Assembly (NCBI RefSeq): GCF_923079645.1
Contig: NZ_CAKLPY010000001.1
Span: forward strand, 434,001 to 498,000
Direction: 5' to 3'
DNA length: 64,000 nucleotides
DNA from: Emticicia aquatica
GTDB taxonomy: Bacteria; Bacteroidota; Bacteroidia; Cytophagales; Spirosomataceae
In this document: in pieces, positions 9,183-18,681 of the stretch
Position numbering within the stretch: the first letter of the stretch is position 1
How the letters are laid out: each line of letters starts with the position of its first letter
Notes under the pieces: generated by a model
The model's input: only the letters and a program-made list of their open reading frames with translations
Told to the model about the DNA's origin: nothing
Databases searched by the model: none
Program-made: the position numbers and the translations under genes

Positions 9183-9572
9183 ATGCTTAAAATTAACAAG
9201 GTTCATCATGTAGCAATTATTGCTTCAAACTACGAAAAATCAAAGCACTTTTATACACAAATACTTGGTTTACAGGTAATTAGAGAAGTATATCGTGAAG
9301 CACGAGATTCATATAAACTAGATTTGGCTATTGGAGAAAACTACGTCATTGAACTTTTTTCTTTTCCAAATCCACCTGCTCGACCTTCTCGTCCAGAATC
9401 TTGTGGTTTGAGGCATTTGGCTTTTGAGGTTGAAGACGTGGCTAAAGCTAAATCTACGATTGAAGCAAAAGGAATAGAGGTAGAAGCTATTAGAATTGAC
9501 GAATTTACAGGTAAAAAATTTACGTTTTTTGCAGACCCAGATGATTTGCCAATCGAATTTTATGAACAGTAA
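9183..9572 (+). CDS. gloA2: YaeR/SMU1112c-type VOC metalloprotein (glyoxalase I-like)
   Basis: A 129-residue single vicinal-oxygen-chelate protein strongly resembling E. coli YaeR, with the family-specific string YREARDSYKLDL and the block PARPSRPESCGLRHLAFEVE. The four expected metal ligands are present: His9, Glu57, His78 and Glu125. The family is annotated as a glyoxalase I-like metalloprotein, but its true substrate is not established. It starts 17 bases after the RidA gene, so they are very likely co-transcribed. A role in removing reactive carbonyl by-products of the pathway would fit. Confidence 0.82.
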   Translation: MLKINKVHHVAIIASNYEKSKHFYTQILGLQVIREVYREARDSYKLDLAIGENYVIELFSFPNPPARPSRPESCGLRHLAFEVEDVAKAKSTIEAKGIEVEAIRIDEFTGKKFTFFADPDDLPIEFYEQ

Positions 9573-9628
9573 TTGCTTCATTATTTAGTAGCTCATTCAA
9601 ATATTTATGTTTATTCAAGATTTTAAAA

Positions 9629-10732
9629 ATGTGGTATAAAATCAACAACGAGAATTTATTAGATTCTCCTTCTTTGGTTATTTATAAGGCAAGAGTTGAG
9701 CAAAATATCAACAAAATGATAACTATTGCTGGTTCAGCCGAACGTTTGCTCACACATGTGAAGACTAACAAAATGCCCGAAGTCGTAAAAATGATGCTCA
9801 ATGCGGGAATCACTAAGTTTAAATGTGCAACCATTGCTGAAGCTGAAATGACGGCTATGGCTGGGGGAAAATATATCTTGATTTCGCACCAATTAGTTGG
9901 TCCAAAAATTGAACGTTTGGTTAAACTTCGTCAGAAATACCCCGATATTTTCTTTGCATCGCTCATTGATTCGACTGAAATTGCAGATGCTCATAATGAT
10001 GTTTTTGAGCAAAATAACCTCATTTCCGATGTTTTCTTAGATGTAAACAACGGAATGAATAGGTCTGGTCACGAATTAAACGACCAGATTTTAGATTTAT
10101 ACAAAAAACTGAGTAACTCTTCACACCTTAAAATACACGGCTTGCATGTGTATGATGGGCATTTACGAGCGAGTGATTTCGACGAACGAAAAAAAGAATG
10201 TGATGCAGGTTTTGTCGATGTAAAACATTTCCTCGAAGCCATCGAAGCAGAGGGCTTATCGAAGCCAATGGTTATTGCGGGAGGCACTCCTGCTTTTACC
10301 TCACATGCCTTACGAGACGAAACATTTTGCAGCCCTGGCACATGTGTTTTATGGGATTGGGGCTACGGAGATAAACTTTCCGAACAAAATTTTGAGTATG
10401 CTGCTTTGATTCTGACGCGTGTTATTTCAAAACCAAAGCAAGGTATTATCACGGTTGATATGGGGCATAAATCCGTAGCGGCTGAAAACCTAATTGATAA
10501 ACGAATTAGGTTCTTGAATTTAGAAAACTATGAACTTATTGGACAAAGCGAAGAACATGGCGTTTTGGCCGTAAAAGATTGGGATGCTGTAAAAGTTGGT
10601 GACGTTTTGTATGGAATTCCATACCACGTTTGTCCAACCGTAAATTTATACGACGAAGCATATGTTGTTGATAATCAATATGTTAATGAAGTTTGGAGCG
10701 TGCTTGGACGAAAAAGAAGAATTATACTTTAG
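9629..10732 (+). CDS. D-threonine aldolase-like PLP enzyme (D-TA family)
   Basis: A 367-residue fold-III PLP enzyme with an alanine-racemase-like N-terminal barrel. The Schiff-base lysine is Lys45 in LLTHVKTNKMPE, and the C-terminal barrel has the metal-site motif YHVCPTVNLYDEA characteristic of D-threonine aldolase and D-serine dehydratase relatives. It probably cleaves or dehydrates a D-3-hydroxy amino acid, giving glycine plus an aldehyde or a 2-oxo acid plus ammonia. It closes the permease/RidA/VOC unit. I cannot tell aldolase from dehydratase by eye. Confidence 0.78.
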   Translation: MWYKINNENLLDSPSLVIYKARVEQNINKMITIAGSAERLLTHVKTNKMPEVVKMMLNAGITKFKCATIAEAEMTAMAGGKYILISHQLVGPKIERLVKLRQKYPDIFFASLIDSTEIADAHNDVFEQNNLISDVFLDVNNGMNRSGHELNDQILDLYKKLSNSSHLKIHGLHVYDGHLRASDFDERKKECDAGFVDVKHFLEAIEAEGLSKPMVIAGGTPAFTSHALRDETFCSPGTCVLWDWGYGDKLSEQNFEYAALILTRVISKPKQGIITVDMGHKSVAAENLIDKRIRFLNLENYELIGQSEEHGVLAVKDWDAVKVGDVLYGIPYHVCPTVNLYDEAYVVDNQYVNEVWSVLGRKRRIIL

Positions 10733-10889
10733 TTTAAAAATAAACCGTAAAAGTATAGCTAGCATTTTAAATTAAATGATGCCTAATGTTTCTTTAAAAA
10801 TAACCTTGAAATGTTTGGAAAAGATAAGATTTTATTTAAAATTTACAAAAAAATCATTCATTCCATTAACATCCAAAATCATTAAAATT

Positions 10890-11228
10890 ATGAGTAAATT
10901 AGCAGAAGCAATAGAAACTTATGTAGCACAATCAAACGAGTTAGGTTTAGGTTTAAGTGAAGAATTAATAACTGCTGTTGCAAAAGGTCTTGGACCATCT
11001 ATCTATAACGCAGATTCTTCAAAAGTATCTGGTTCAGACCCAGATGAGTTAGCTCGTGTAAAAAACAATTATTTAATTGGAAAATTAGGTTTATCTGATG
11101 GACCAGAACTTGATGCAGCAATCGCTGAAGTGATGGAACAAATGGGTACATCAAATCGTAATAAATATCGTGCAAACGTATATGCACTTCTTTGCAAAAA
11201 ATTCGGTAAAGAAGGTATCTATGCTTAA
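10890..11228 (+). CDS. DUF2853 family protein
   Basis: A small cytoplasmic protein of 112 residues starting MSKLAEAIETYVAQ. I chose the ATG at 10890 over an in-frame ATG at 10776, because the extra residues are lysine-rich filler and the family starts here. It matches the DUF2853 pattern, with a conserved YNADSSKVSGSDPDELARVK block and a C-terminal NKYRANVYALLCKKFGK. The function of the family is unknown. It is followed by a strong terminator and stands apart from the operon upstream. Confidence 0.8.
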   Translation: MSKLAEAIETYVAQSNELGLGLSEELITAVAKGLGPSIYNADSSKVSGSDPDELARVKNNYLIGKLGLSDGPELDAAIAEVMEQMGTSNRNKYRANVYALLCKKFGKEGIYA

Positions 11229-11250
11229 TTAATAATATTAAATTCTAGGA

Positions 11251-11282
11251 AGCGACATAAAGTAATTTATGTCGCTTTTTTT
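11251..11282 (+). terminator. intrinsic terminator after the DUF2853 gene
   Basis: Arms AGCGACATAAA (11251-11261) and TTTATGTCGCT (11266-11276) form a perfect 11-bp stem with a GTAA loop, followed by a T run. It lies at the end of the convergent UbiA gene and may serve both strands. Confidence 0.85.
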
Positions 11283-12144
11283 ATACAAAAATCATACTTC
11301 CAATTCCGAATAGCATAATGATTTTACAAACTCGGCTCAAAAACGAAAAATCCTTTCTTTTATCTGCCCAATAAAGTTTATTAATCAGCCATGAAAAAGG
11401 TAAAATTCCGAGACTAAATAAGATAATTAGATATTGGTTTTGAAGCGAATATGCCATCGAAATCAAAATAATGACAAATGAAACGATGAATGAATAAAGT
11501 AATATTTTGGTACGCCTGATTCCCCATATAATGGGTAGCGTTCGGCAGCCGTAACGAGCATCGCCTCTGATATCTTCCATGTCTTTTATGATTTCTCGAA
11601 TCAACGAAATGAAGAAAGCAAACAAAGCATAAATATTGACCAAAAGAATGTTTTTTTGATAGTAAATAGACAAAATACTGAGCGAGAATGCAGTAAGAAA
11701 TGCCACCAAAAAATTACCAATAAATGCTTTTCTTTTAAACCTTTCGGAATAAAACCAAAGTGCTGCAATAGCTAAAAAATTAACTAGAAAAACTTTTAAA
11801 CTCAACAGAAAACCAATAGCTAAACCCATAAAATTAAATATTTGGTGAATAAACATAGCTTTTCGTCGCTTGAAATATTTACCTATAATTACTTCCTGAG
11901 GTTTGTTTATTAAATCAATTTTTACATCAAAATAGTCGTTGATGATGTAGCCAGCCGCAGCGATACTAATGGTAGCTAAAACAATCATAAATTGCTTATA
12001 GTCAAGCAGATAATCGAGCCAATTTTCTTTTGGCCCAATCAGAAAAATCCTGACCATGTATTGGTTCAATACCACAATCAAAATATTTCGAGACCGTATT
12101 AGTCTGAAAAATGCCTTGAGAGTTTCTATGGAGTCGTAGTTCAT
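11281..12144 (-). CDS. UbiA family prenyltransferase (geranylgeranylglycerol-phosphate geranylgeranyltransferase-like)
   Basis: A polytopic membrane protein of 287 residues with about eight hydrophobic segments. Both Asp-rich motifs of UbiA enzymes are present: NDYFDVKID (69-77) and REIIKDMEDIRGD (183-195), which bind the Mg-prenyl diphosphate. Bacteroidota members of this size are usually annotated as geranylgeranylglycerol-phosphate geranylgeranyltransferases, but a quinone or heme substrate cannot be excluded. It is monocistronic, with bshA diverging from it across a 288-base gap. Confidence 0.82.
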   Translation of the reverse strand: MNYDSIETLKAFFRLIRSRNILIVVLNQYMVRIFLIGPKENWLDYLLDYKQFMIVLATISIAAAGYIINDYFDVKIDLINKPQEVIIGKYFKRRKAMFIHQIFNFMGLAIGFLLSLKVFLVNFLAIAALWFYSERFKRKAFIGNFLVAFLTAFSLSILSIYYQKNILLVNIYALFAFFISLIREIIKDMEDIRGDARYGCRTLPIIWGIRRTKILLYSFIVSFVIILISMAYSLQNQYLIILFSLGILPFSWLINKLYWADKRKDFSFLSRVCKIIMLFGIGSMIFV

Positions 12145-12432
12145 TGATTAAAGATATGAAAATTAACGACCATTTGCAAGTGATATTTAACTAGGTCAGA
12201 AAGTGTTTTTCATCGAAATGATTAGTTTTTATCAGATTTATGAAGAAAAATTAGAAGTATAATGCTGTTTTTTATTAGAAATCAACGAAAGTTTTTGCAG
12301 TGAAAAAGAATAATAATTTGATAATTTTTTTTTTTGGGACTTTTTCTGAAAAATTTTGTTGTATTAAAAAGCAAAGAATTATTTATCATAATATGCTTAT
12401 ATACAGTAAAATAAAGCATATAAAAAGCACCT

Positions 12433-13560
12433 ATGAAAATCGGAATCGTATGTTATCCTACCTTTGGTGGAAGTGGCGTTGTGGCTACTGAACTCGGAAA
12501 AGGTCTTGCAAAAAATGGTCATCAAGTACATTTTATTACTTATACCCAACCTGCTCGCTTAGATTTTTTTAACGAAAATATTTTCTATCACGAAGTAAAT
12601 ATTGCCAGTTATCCACTTTTTCAATACCCGCCTTACGAATCTGCATTGGCTGGTAAAATGGTAGATGTAGTAAAATATGAAAAATTAGATGTTCTGCACG
12701 TTCATTATGCAATTCCGCACGCAACTTCGGCCTTTTTAGCAAAGCAAATTTTAAAATGTCATGGAATAAATATTCCTGTGGTTACGACTTTGCACGGAAC
12801 AGATATTACGATTGTTGGTAAAGATGCGTCGTTAGCTCCCGTTGTGACTTTCAGTATTAACGAATCTGATGGTGTAACTACGGTTTCTGCCGATTTAAGA
12901 AAAGATACTTACGAAGCATTTGACATAAAGAAAGAAATTGAAGTGATTCCAAACTTTGTTGATTTGGAACGTTTCAAAAAGCAGCGGAAAGAACATTTCA
13001 AACGAATTATTTGTCCGAATGACGAAAAATTATTGGTTCATACGTCCAACTTTCGTCGGGTAAAAAGAATTGAAGATATTATTCAAATATTTGCCAAACT
13101 AAAAAAACAAATTCCTAGTAAATTGCTACTCGTTGGAGATGGCCCCGAACGTGGGCCAATGGAACAATTAAGCCGTGACTTGAATTTAGGCGAAGATGTA
13201 CGTTTTGTTGGGAAATTGGATGCAATCGAAGAGGTTTTATCAGTAGCAGATTTGTTTTTGATGCCTTCCGAAAAAGAAAGTTTTGGTTTGGCTGCTTTGG
13301 AAGCAATGGCCTGCGAAGTACCTGTAATCTCGTCTAATACTGGTGGTTTACCCGAATTAAATGTTCAAGGCGTAACTGGTTTTTTGAGTAATGTAGGCGA
13401 TGTAGATGACATGGTGAAAAATGCCATTTATATTTTGCAAGATGAAAATTTGCCAACTTTCAAAGCAAACGCACTTGCACGTGCGAGAGAATTTGATATT
13501 ACGAATATAGTACCGATGTACGAAAGATATTATGAGAAAGTTTTGAGAGGCGAATCGTGA
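12433..13560 (+). CDS. bshA: N-acetyl-alpha-D-glucosaminyl L-malate synthase BshA
   Basis: A GT4 glycosyltransferase of 375 residues, the normal BshA length. The N-terminus MKIGIVCYPTFGGSGVVATELG and the stretches VLHVHYAIPHATSA and LHGTDITIVG are diagnostic for BshA. The GT-B donor motif is EKESFGLAALEAMAC. It joins GlcNAc from UDP-GlcNAc to L-malate, the first step of bacillithiol synthesis, so the organism probably uses bacillithiol as its low-molecular-weight thiol. bshB and bshC are not in the window. A bidirectional terminator separates it from htpG. Confidence 0.92.
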   Translation: MKIGIVCYPTFGGSGVVATELGKGLAKNGHQVHFITYTQPARLDFFNENIFYHEVNIASYPLFQYPPYESALAGKMVDVVKYEKLDVLHVHYAIPHATSAFLAKQILKCHGINIPVVTTLHGTDITIVGKDASLAPVVTFSINESDGVTTVSADLRKDTYEAFDIKKEIEVIPNFVDLERFKKQRKEHFKRIICPNDEKLLVHTSNFRRVKRIEDIIQIFAKLKKQIPSKLLLVGDGPERGPMEQLSRDLNLGEDVRFVGKLDAIEEVLSVADLFLMPSEKESFGLAALEAMACEVPVISSNTGGLPELNVQGVTGFLSNVGDVDDMVKNAIYILQDENLPTFKANALARAREFDITNIVPMYERYYEKVLRGES

Positions 13561-13574
13561 TAAATTTTAATGCT

Positions 13575-13617
13575 AAAAAGAAGCCCTTACCTGTTTATCA
13601 AGTAAGGGCTTCTTTTT
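13575..13617. terminator. bidirectional terminator between bshA and htpG
   Basis: AAAAAGAAGCCCTTAC (13575-13590) pairs perfectly with GTAAGGGCTTCTTTTT (13602-13617), giving A and T runs on both sides, so it works for both convergent genes. Confidence 0.88.
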
Positions 13618-13631
13618 TTGTTTTGGTATGT

Positions 13632-15440
13632 TTACAAGCCAGCAACTGTTCGTTCTACAAATTTTGTCAAATCAGCACCAGTAAGCATTCCTTGTGCCAA
13701 TAATCCCAAATCGTAGAGTTGTTTTGTAAGTGCTTTTTGGGCTTCGGTATCTTCGGTTTTCAATAATTTGCTTATCAAACTATGATTCGCATTTACTACC
13801 ACATTATTTCCCATCGGCATCATACCAAACATATCTCCCTGACCACTGATGCGTTGCATATCTTTCCAACGACGCATAAATTCGGGCTGAACAATGCTAA
13901 TAGGCATTTCGTCGGCAGGAAGAGATTCTAATTGAATGGTATTATTGCCAGCTACTTCTTTGAATAATTCTTCAACTTTCTTTTTCTCGTCATCGCTCAA
14001 AACACTTTCTAGGTTTAGGCCTTTGTCAATCAACTTGTCTATACTATCCGAGTCAACTCTTTTGAAAGTAGTTTTTTCTAATTTAGATTCCAGAGCGTTA
14101 ATAAAATGAGCATCCAACGGCGAATCCATCACCAAAACATCGTATTCACGTTTTCTAGCTGAAGTTATAAACGCATCTTGCTGATTAACGTCATTGGCAT
14201 ACAAACAAACCACTTGGTCTTCTTTATTGGTCTGATTTGTCTGTACTTTTTCACGGTATTCGTCAAGCGTAAAGTGCTTTCCATCAGTGTTTTTCAATAG
14301 AATAAATTCTTTTGCACGGTCGTAAAATTTGTCATCCGAAACAATTCCGTATTTAACAAAAACACCCACACTTTCCCATTTCTCCTCAAAACCAGTACGG
14401 TCATTACGGAAGATTTCTTGTAATTTATCGGCAACTTTTTTAGTGATATGCGAATTAATTTTCTTCACATTACCATCTGCCTGTAAATAGCTACGAGAAA
14501 CATTTAAAGGAATATCTGGCGAATCAATTACGCCATGTAGCATTTGCAGGAATTCGGGTACAACATCTTTTACATCGTCTGTTATGAAAACTTGACGGCT
14601 ATATAATTGTACTTTATCACGATTGAGTTGAAAATCTTTTTTGATTTTCGGGAAATACAAAACACCCGTTAGGTTAAATGGATAATCAACGTTAAGGTGA
14701 ATCCAAAAAAGTGGTTCTTCACCGAATGGATAAAGCTCTTTGTAGAAAGCTTTATAATCTTCATCGGTTAAATCTGAAGGTGATTTTGTCCAAATTGGAT
14801 TTGGATTATTAATTACTTTTCCGTCAAATTCGATTTCAATTGGCAAGAATTTGGCATATTTTTCAAGTATTCCGCTAATTCTGAAATTATCCAAGAATTC
14901 TTCTGAGTCAGCACCAACATGTAGAATAATATCTGTTCCACGGTCAGTTTTTTCAACTTCGGTAATTTCAAATTCGGTGCTACCATCGCAAATCCAACGA
15001 GCAGGTGTTTCATCACGGAATGATTTTGTGATGATTTCTACGTTTTCTGCAACCATAAATGCCGAATAGAATCCTAAACCGAATTGCCCAATTATTTGAT
15101 TGGTATCTGGTGTATCTTTGTATTTTTCTAAGAACTCTTTCGCTCCAGAAAAAGCAATTTGATTAATATATTTTTTGATGTCTTCAGCATTCATCCCAAT
15201 TCCTTTGTCAGAAATAGTGATGGTTTTTGCTTCTTTATCGACCGAAACTTTAATGGTTAACTCGCCTAACTCGCCATCGAACTCACCCATTGAAGCTAGT
15301 TTTTTTAGCTTTTGAGTGGCATCAACTGCATTGGAAACCAACTCACGCAAGAAGATTTCGTGGTCGGAATAAAGAAATTTTTTGATGATTGGAAAAATAT
15401 TTTCCGTGTTAATCGAAATTGTACCTTTTTCAGCTACCAT
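13632..15440 (-). CDS. htpG: molecular chaperone HtpG (Hsp90)
   Basis: A cytosolic Hsp90 of 602 residues. GHKL ATPase boxes are clear: ELVSNAVDATQKL (about 34-46), DKGIGMNAEDI and GQFGLGFYSAFMV. The middle domain carries NVSRSYLQAD with the catalytic Arg. The C-terminal dimerisation part ends without an MEEVD tail, as in bacteria. It is somewhat shorter than E. coli HtpG (624). It stands alone, convergent with bshA, and no heat-shock operator was recognised upstream. Confidence 0.95.
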   Translation of the reverse strand: MVAEKGTISINTENIFPIIKKFLYSDHEIFLRELVSNAVDATQKLKKLASMGEFDGELGELTIKVSVDKEAKTITISDKGIGMNAEDIKKYINQIAFSGAKEFLEKYKDTPDTNQIIGQFGLGFYSAFMVAENVEIITKSFRDETPARWICDGSTEFEITEVEKTDRGTDIILHVGADSEEFLDNFRISGILEKYAKFLPIEIEFDGKVINNPNPIWTKSPSDLTDEDYKAFYKELYPFGEEPLFWIHLNVDYPFNLTGVLYFPKIKKDFQLNRDKVQLYSRQVFITDDVKDVVPEFLQMLHGVIDSPDIPLNVSRSYLQADGNVKKINSHITKKVADKLQEIFRNDRTGFEEKWESVGVFVKYGIVSDDKFYDRAKEFILLKNTDGKHFTLDEYREKVQTNQTNKEDQVVCLYANDVNQQDAFITSARKREYDVLVMDSPLDAHFINALESKLEKTTFKRVDSDSIDKLIDKGLNLESVLSDDEKKKVEELFKEVAGNNTIQLESLPADEMPISIVQPEFMRRWKDMQRISGQGDMFGMMPMGNNVVVNANHSLISKLLKTEDTEAQKALTKQLYDLGLLAQGMLTGADLTKFVERTVAGL

Positions 15441-15622
15441 AATTTATTGACATTTTTACATGAATACAAATCTTTGAGGCTATGAAACCCACCGAATCCT
15501 AACTATCAAAGGCTGTTCCAAAGCATCAAAAACTGACAGATTGGCAGAAATGGAAAATTTATGAATAGTAATATATACTAATCTTACCTTAAATTATGTT
15601 TATTCGGATATTAAGTTTAACG

Positions 15623-15630
15623 TAATTTTG
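15623..15630 (+). promoter_or_regulatory. TANNTTTG -7 box upstream of the outer-membrane protein gene
   Basis: TAATTTTG at 15623-15630 matches the Bacteroidota -7 consensus. The -33 element is weak (GTTTA at about 15598). The start codon is 43 bases downstream. Confidence 0.4.
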
Positions 15631-15672
15631 GCTTTGATTAACAATGCTGAAAACTAACCACTAAATACAACC

Positions 15673-16254
15673 GTGAAAAAACTCCTCATTATTTGTTCTT
15701 TTTTTGCTATTTCATCACAAACTTTCGCTCAAGCAGAATTCCATACACCATTTCGTTGGGATATCGGGATGCACTATGCTCGACCGAGTAATTATGGAGT
15801 TGGCATTGGTATTTTTACCGAACCAAAATATTTAGTTACGGATAATGTATCGGTTGGTTTGAGAGCTGAAGCAACTGTTCTTGGGCGATTAAAAACAAAT
15901 GCGTCCCCCGATGCTGGCGGTTCGTTAGGTTGGGTAACATCATTGCTCGCAATTTCTGATTATCATTTTGGTGATACAAAAATTCGTCCTACTATCGGTT
16001 TTGGAATGGGACTCTATCGTCCGACGGCCGCATCATACAGCAAAGGCGATATGTATCCTGAACTGGCTCGTGGTAGCAAATTTGGTATCTCTCCAAGATT
16101 TGGGTTAGACATTTGGCACTTTAGATTATCGGCTGATTATAATTTTATTTTCGGACAAAGAAATCTTATTGATGGACAAAGCATTGACCTCAACCAAAAT
16201 CATTTAAGTATAAAATTGGGCATTTTCTTTGGAGGTGGGCTAAGGGAGGAGTAA
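15673..16254 (+). CDS. exported outer-membrane beta-barrel protein (hypothetical)
   Basis: A 193-residue protein with a signal peptide (MKKLLIICSFFAISSQTFAQ, cleavage about residue 20). The rest alternates polar and hydrophobic residues with aromatic girdles and ends HLSIKLGIFFGGG, as expected for a small eight-stranded barrel. It begins with GTG at 15673; no ATG fits the signal peptide. Function and substrate are unknown. It converges on the DUF4249 gene with a 35-base gap. Confidence 0.7.
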   Translation: MKKLLIICSFFAISSQTFAQAEFHTPFRWDIGMHYARPSNYGVGIGIFTEPKYLVTDNVSVGLRAEATVLGRLKTNASPDAGGSLGWVTSLLAISDYHFGDTKIRPTIGFGMGLYRPTAASYSKGDMYPELARGSKFGISPRFGLDIWHFRLSADYNFIFGQRNLIDGQSIDLNQNHLSIKLGIFFGGGLREE

Positions 16255-16289
16255 GCTAAGTAGATATTTTCAATGAAATTTACAAGAAA

Positions 16290-17333
16290 TCAATCAATCC
16301 AATCTCGTGGTTTGATTGGTGTACGATTTGGACCTTCGATGCACGCAAATGTAGAATTAAACAAATTTGGGTTTGTTTTTCTACCAAGTAAACCAACTGG
16401 GCTAGCTTTTCCTTTGGCATTTTCACGGTTGAGCCAATATTTTATAGTATTGGCACTGCCAACCATAAAAAATCCAGCAATTAATTCTTTCGGATTCGTA
16501 AAATTTCTAATATTTCCAATAATAGCAGCTGGTGGCGTATCAACCAACGTTCCAGTCTTTTCGGTTTGTTCAGATAAAATCTTTAAAAAACGATAGCCTT
16601 CAGCAGGAATGGCTATTTGTTTAACTTCAATTAATGAACCAGACGCCTGATAATAAGGAATTTGAGCTATTAATTTCCCAAAAACTGGTTTACCATTTGA
16701 ATAAATATCGCTAAAAATATTTAGGTTTTCGTTGTGTAAAATCTCCCAACAATTTTGGGAACAATAATAATCAACCGAATATTCGGTGTGACAAACAAAC
16801 TGACGTTCCCACAAAGTCCACGTCCAAGTGTAATAATTTTGTTCGTCAGCGGAGTCTTTAAAATCAATGTATAAATAATTTGCGGGAATTTTAGTGAGAC
16901 CTTTTTGAATACCATTTGGCTGAAATTCGTCATATATTTTATCAATTGAAGGCGTATTTGGTATTACTTGTTCATTCGATTGGTATTTTGTACCATCTTT
17001 TTTTTGAAAAAATAATTGATAAGAATTACCTGCTTTTGCTCGAAATGTTGGTGGGAATGAATAAACCCCTTCGCCATTATCGGTTAATGAAATACTTTCT
17101 TTGCCATTGACCAAAACCGCTACTTTCAGATTTGGAATGGCTTCATTATATGCCGTTTCACTTTTGGTAGAAGAAGTCAGAATACTGATTTTTTGTGGAA
17201 TATCTTCATCTGTGAGCATCGCATCAACCACAATTGTATGCAAAGAACTTTCTGTAATCGTCTCAAAAGGTTCAACACAAGAGCTGAACCAAAGCACTAA
17301 AACGAACATGAATATTTTCCTGCTTTTAAACAT
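16290..17333 (-). CDS. DUF4249 family lipoprotein
   Basis: A 347-residue exported protein with a lipobox-like WFSSC (Cys19), so probably anchored in the outer membrane. The sequence after it (HTIVVDAMLTDEDIPQKISILTSS) and the carboxypeptidase-regulatory-like early domain match the DUF4249 family of Bacteroidota. Members normally sit beside a TonB-dependent receptor with a carboxypeptidase-like domain. None is adjacent here: neighbours are a barrel protein and a LacI gene, so this copy is an orphan. Function unknown; possibly a receptor accessory lipoprotein. Confidence 0.75.
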   Translation of the reverse strand: MFKSRKIFMFVLVLWFSSCVEPFETITESSLHTIVVDAMLTDEDIPQKISILTSSTKSETAYNEAIPNLKVAVLVNGKESISLTDNGEGVYSFPPTFRAKAGNSYQLFFQKKDGTKYQSNEQVIPNTPSIDKIYDEFQPNGIQKGLTKIPANYLYIDFKDSADEQNYYTWTWTLWERQFVCHTEYSVDYYCSQNCWEILHNENLNIFSDIYSNGKPVFGKLIAQIPYYQASGSLIEVKQIAIPAEGYRFLKILSEQTEKTGTLVDTPPAAIIGNIRNFTNPKELIAGFFMVGSANTIKYWLNRENAKGKASPVGLLGRKTNPNLFNSTFACIEGPNRTPIKPRDWID

Positions 17334-17416
17334 TTTGAATTGAAAATGAGATATTGAAGAATATAAGAGTTTACAGTAAATCTTTGATTATCAGTTTATT
17401 GTAAATAATAGGGGAG

Positions 17417-17435
17417 GAAAGTTATACGTACTTTC
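17417..17435. promoter_or_regulatory. inverted repeat GAAAGT-N7-ACTTTC between DUF4249 and lacI-type genes
   Basis: GAAAGT (17417-17422) and ACTTTC (17430-17435) flank TATACGT. It lies in the divergent 239-base gap, 84 bases upstream of the DUF4249 start, and is a candidate operator for the neighbouring LacI-type regulator. It lacks the central CG expected of a classical LacI operator. Confidence 0.3.
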
Positions 17436-17534
17436 AAACAAAGATAAGTATTGAAAGAGATTATATAGCTCCTTGTTTAATTTAATTTTTTATGCTCAAT
17501 GAATGAAAAAATAAAGAAATATCAATCAAAAATA

Positions 17535-17542
17535 TATCTTTG
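17535..17542 (+). promoter_or_regulatory. TANNTTTG -7 box of the lacI-type gene
   Basis: TATCTTTG lies 30 bases before the GTG start at 17573. No good -33 TTTG is visible, as would suit a regulated promoter. Confidence 0.5.
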
Positions 17543-17572
17543 TGAATAGTACAAATTGTCAAACAAACATCA

Positions 17573-18607
17573 GTGAAAGAGAATACGCAAATAATCACCA
17601 TTAAAGATATAGCTCGAAAGTTTAAATGTTCGCCTTCAACGGTTTCGAGAGCATTGAACGATAATCATGTGATTAACGAAGAAACTCGTAAAACGATTCA
17701 AGAATATGCCGAGAAAATGGGTTATCAACGAAACATCATTTCGTTGAGCTTACTCAATAAATCGTCTAAAACTTTGGGAGTTATTTTGCCCAATATTAAT
17801 CATTTTCATGAATCTTCGATGCTTGAAGGGCTTCAATCTACATTTCAGCCTTTGGGTTATTTGCTTCATATTTGTGTGACAAATGAAAGCTACGAATTAG
17901 AAAAACAATATATTGAACGGTTATTGGCTAATCGAGTTGATGGTATTTTTCTTTCAATTTCTCAAGAAACGTTTGATGAAGAGCATTACGAGCATATTGA
18001 AAAAGCGATTAAACGAGATATTCCATTGATTTATATTGACCGAAAATTTGAAGGAGCATCAACCAATGGAGTCGTAATTGATGATTATAATGGAGCATTT
18101 TTGGCAACTCAACATTTAATCGAAATTGGATGTAGGCGAATTGCCCATTTGCGTGGGCCAAAAGGGTTGACGGTTTCAGAATACCGATTCAATGGTTATC
18201 GAGATTGTTTGCTCAAAAATAATTTCACGATTGACGAATCTTTGATTTGTACGACCAATTTTGAAGTAGAAAGTGCCATTGAACCGACCAACTATCTGCT
18301 AGATTTACCACAAAAACCCGATGCCATTTTTGGTGTCAATGACCATGTTTGTATTGGAGCAATGCACGTTATTAGGCAGCGTTGTATTCAAATTCCTCAG
18401 CAGATTGCCCTTGTTGGTTTCGATGATTCGCCCATTGCACAATATTTTTATCCACCATTGAGTTCTGTTTTACGGCAAAGTCGGCAAATAGGTTTGGAAG
18501 CTTCTACACTATTTCTGAATCAGTTAAAGACGAATAAAGAAATGCGTTCATCTCAAAATATTGTATTGCCTTCAAAACTCATTATTCGAGATTCTTCTAG
18601 AAAATAA
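17573..18607 (+). CDS. LacI family transcriptional regulator
   Basis: A 344-residue repressor with an N-terminal helix-turn-helix (TIKDIARKFKCSPSTVSRALNDN, about 9-31) and a periplasmic-binding-like sugar sensor domain (LGVILPNINHFHESSMLEG; ALVGFDDSPIAQYFYPPLSSV). It starts at GTG 17573, which places the HTH at the normal distance. It is 74 bases upstream of a GH16 glucanase on the same strand and most likely controls it in response to a glucan-derived sugar. The effector is unknown. Confidence 0.88.
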   Translation: MKENTQIITIKDIARKFKCSPSTVSRALNDNHVINEETRKTIQEYAEKMGYQRNIISLSLLNKSSKTLGVILPNINHFHESSMLEGLQSTFQPLGYLLHICVTNESYELEKQYIERLLANRVDGIFLSISQETFDEEHYEHIEKAIKRDIPLIYIDRKFEGASTNGVVIDDYNGAFLATQHLIEIGCRRIAHLRGPKGLTVSEYRFNGYRDCLLKNNFTIDESLICTTNFEVESAIEPTNYLLDLPQKPDAIFGVNDHVCIGAMHVIRQRCIQIPQQIALVGFDDSPIAQYFYPPLSSVLRQSRQIGLEASTLFLNQLKTNKEMRSSQNIVLPSKLIIRDSSRK

Positions 18608-18681
18608 CAATAATTACTAGAAAAGAATAGATTTTTATCAGAAAACAATGTTTTTAAATATTCAACCTAAAAAAATATCCA

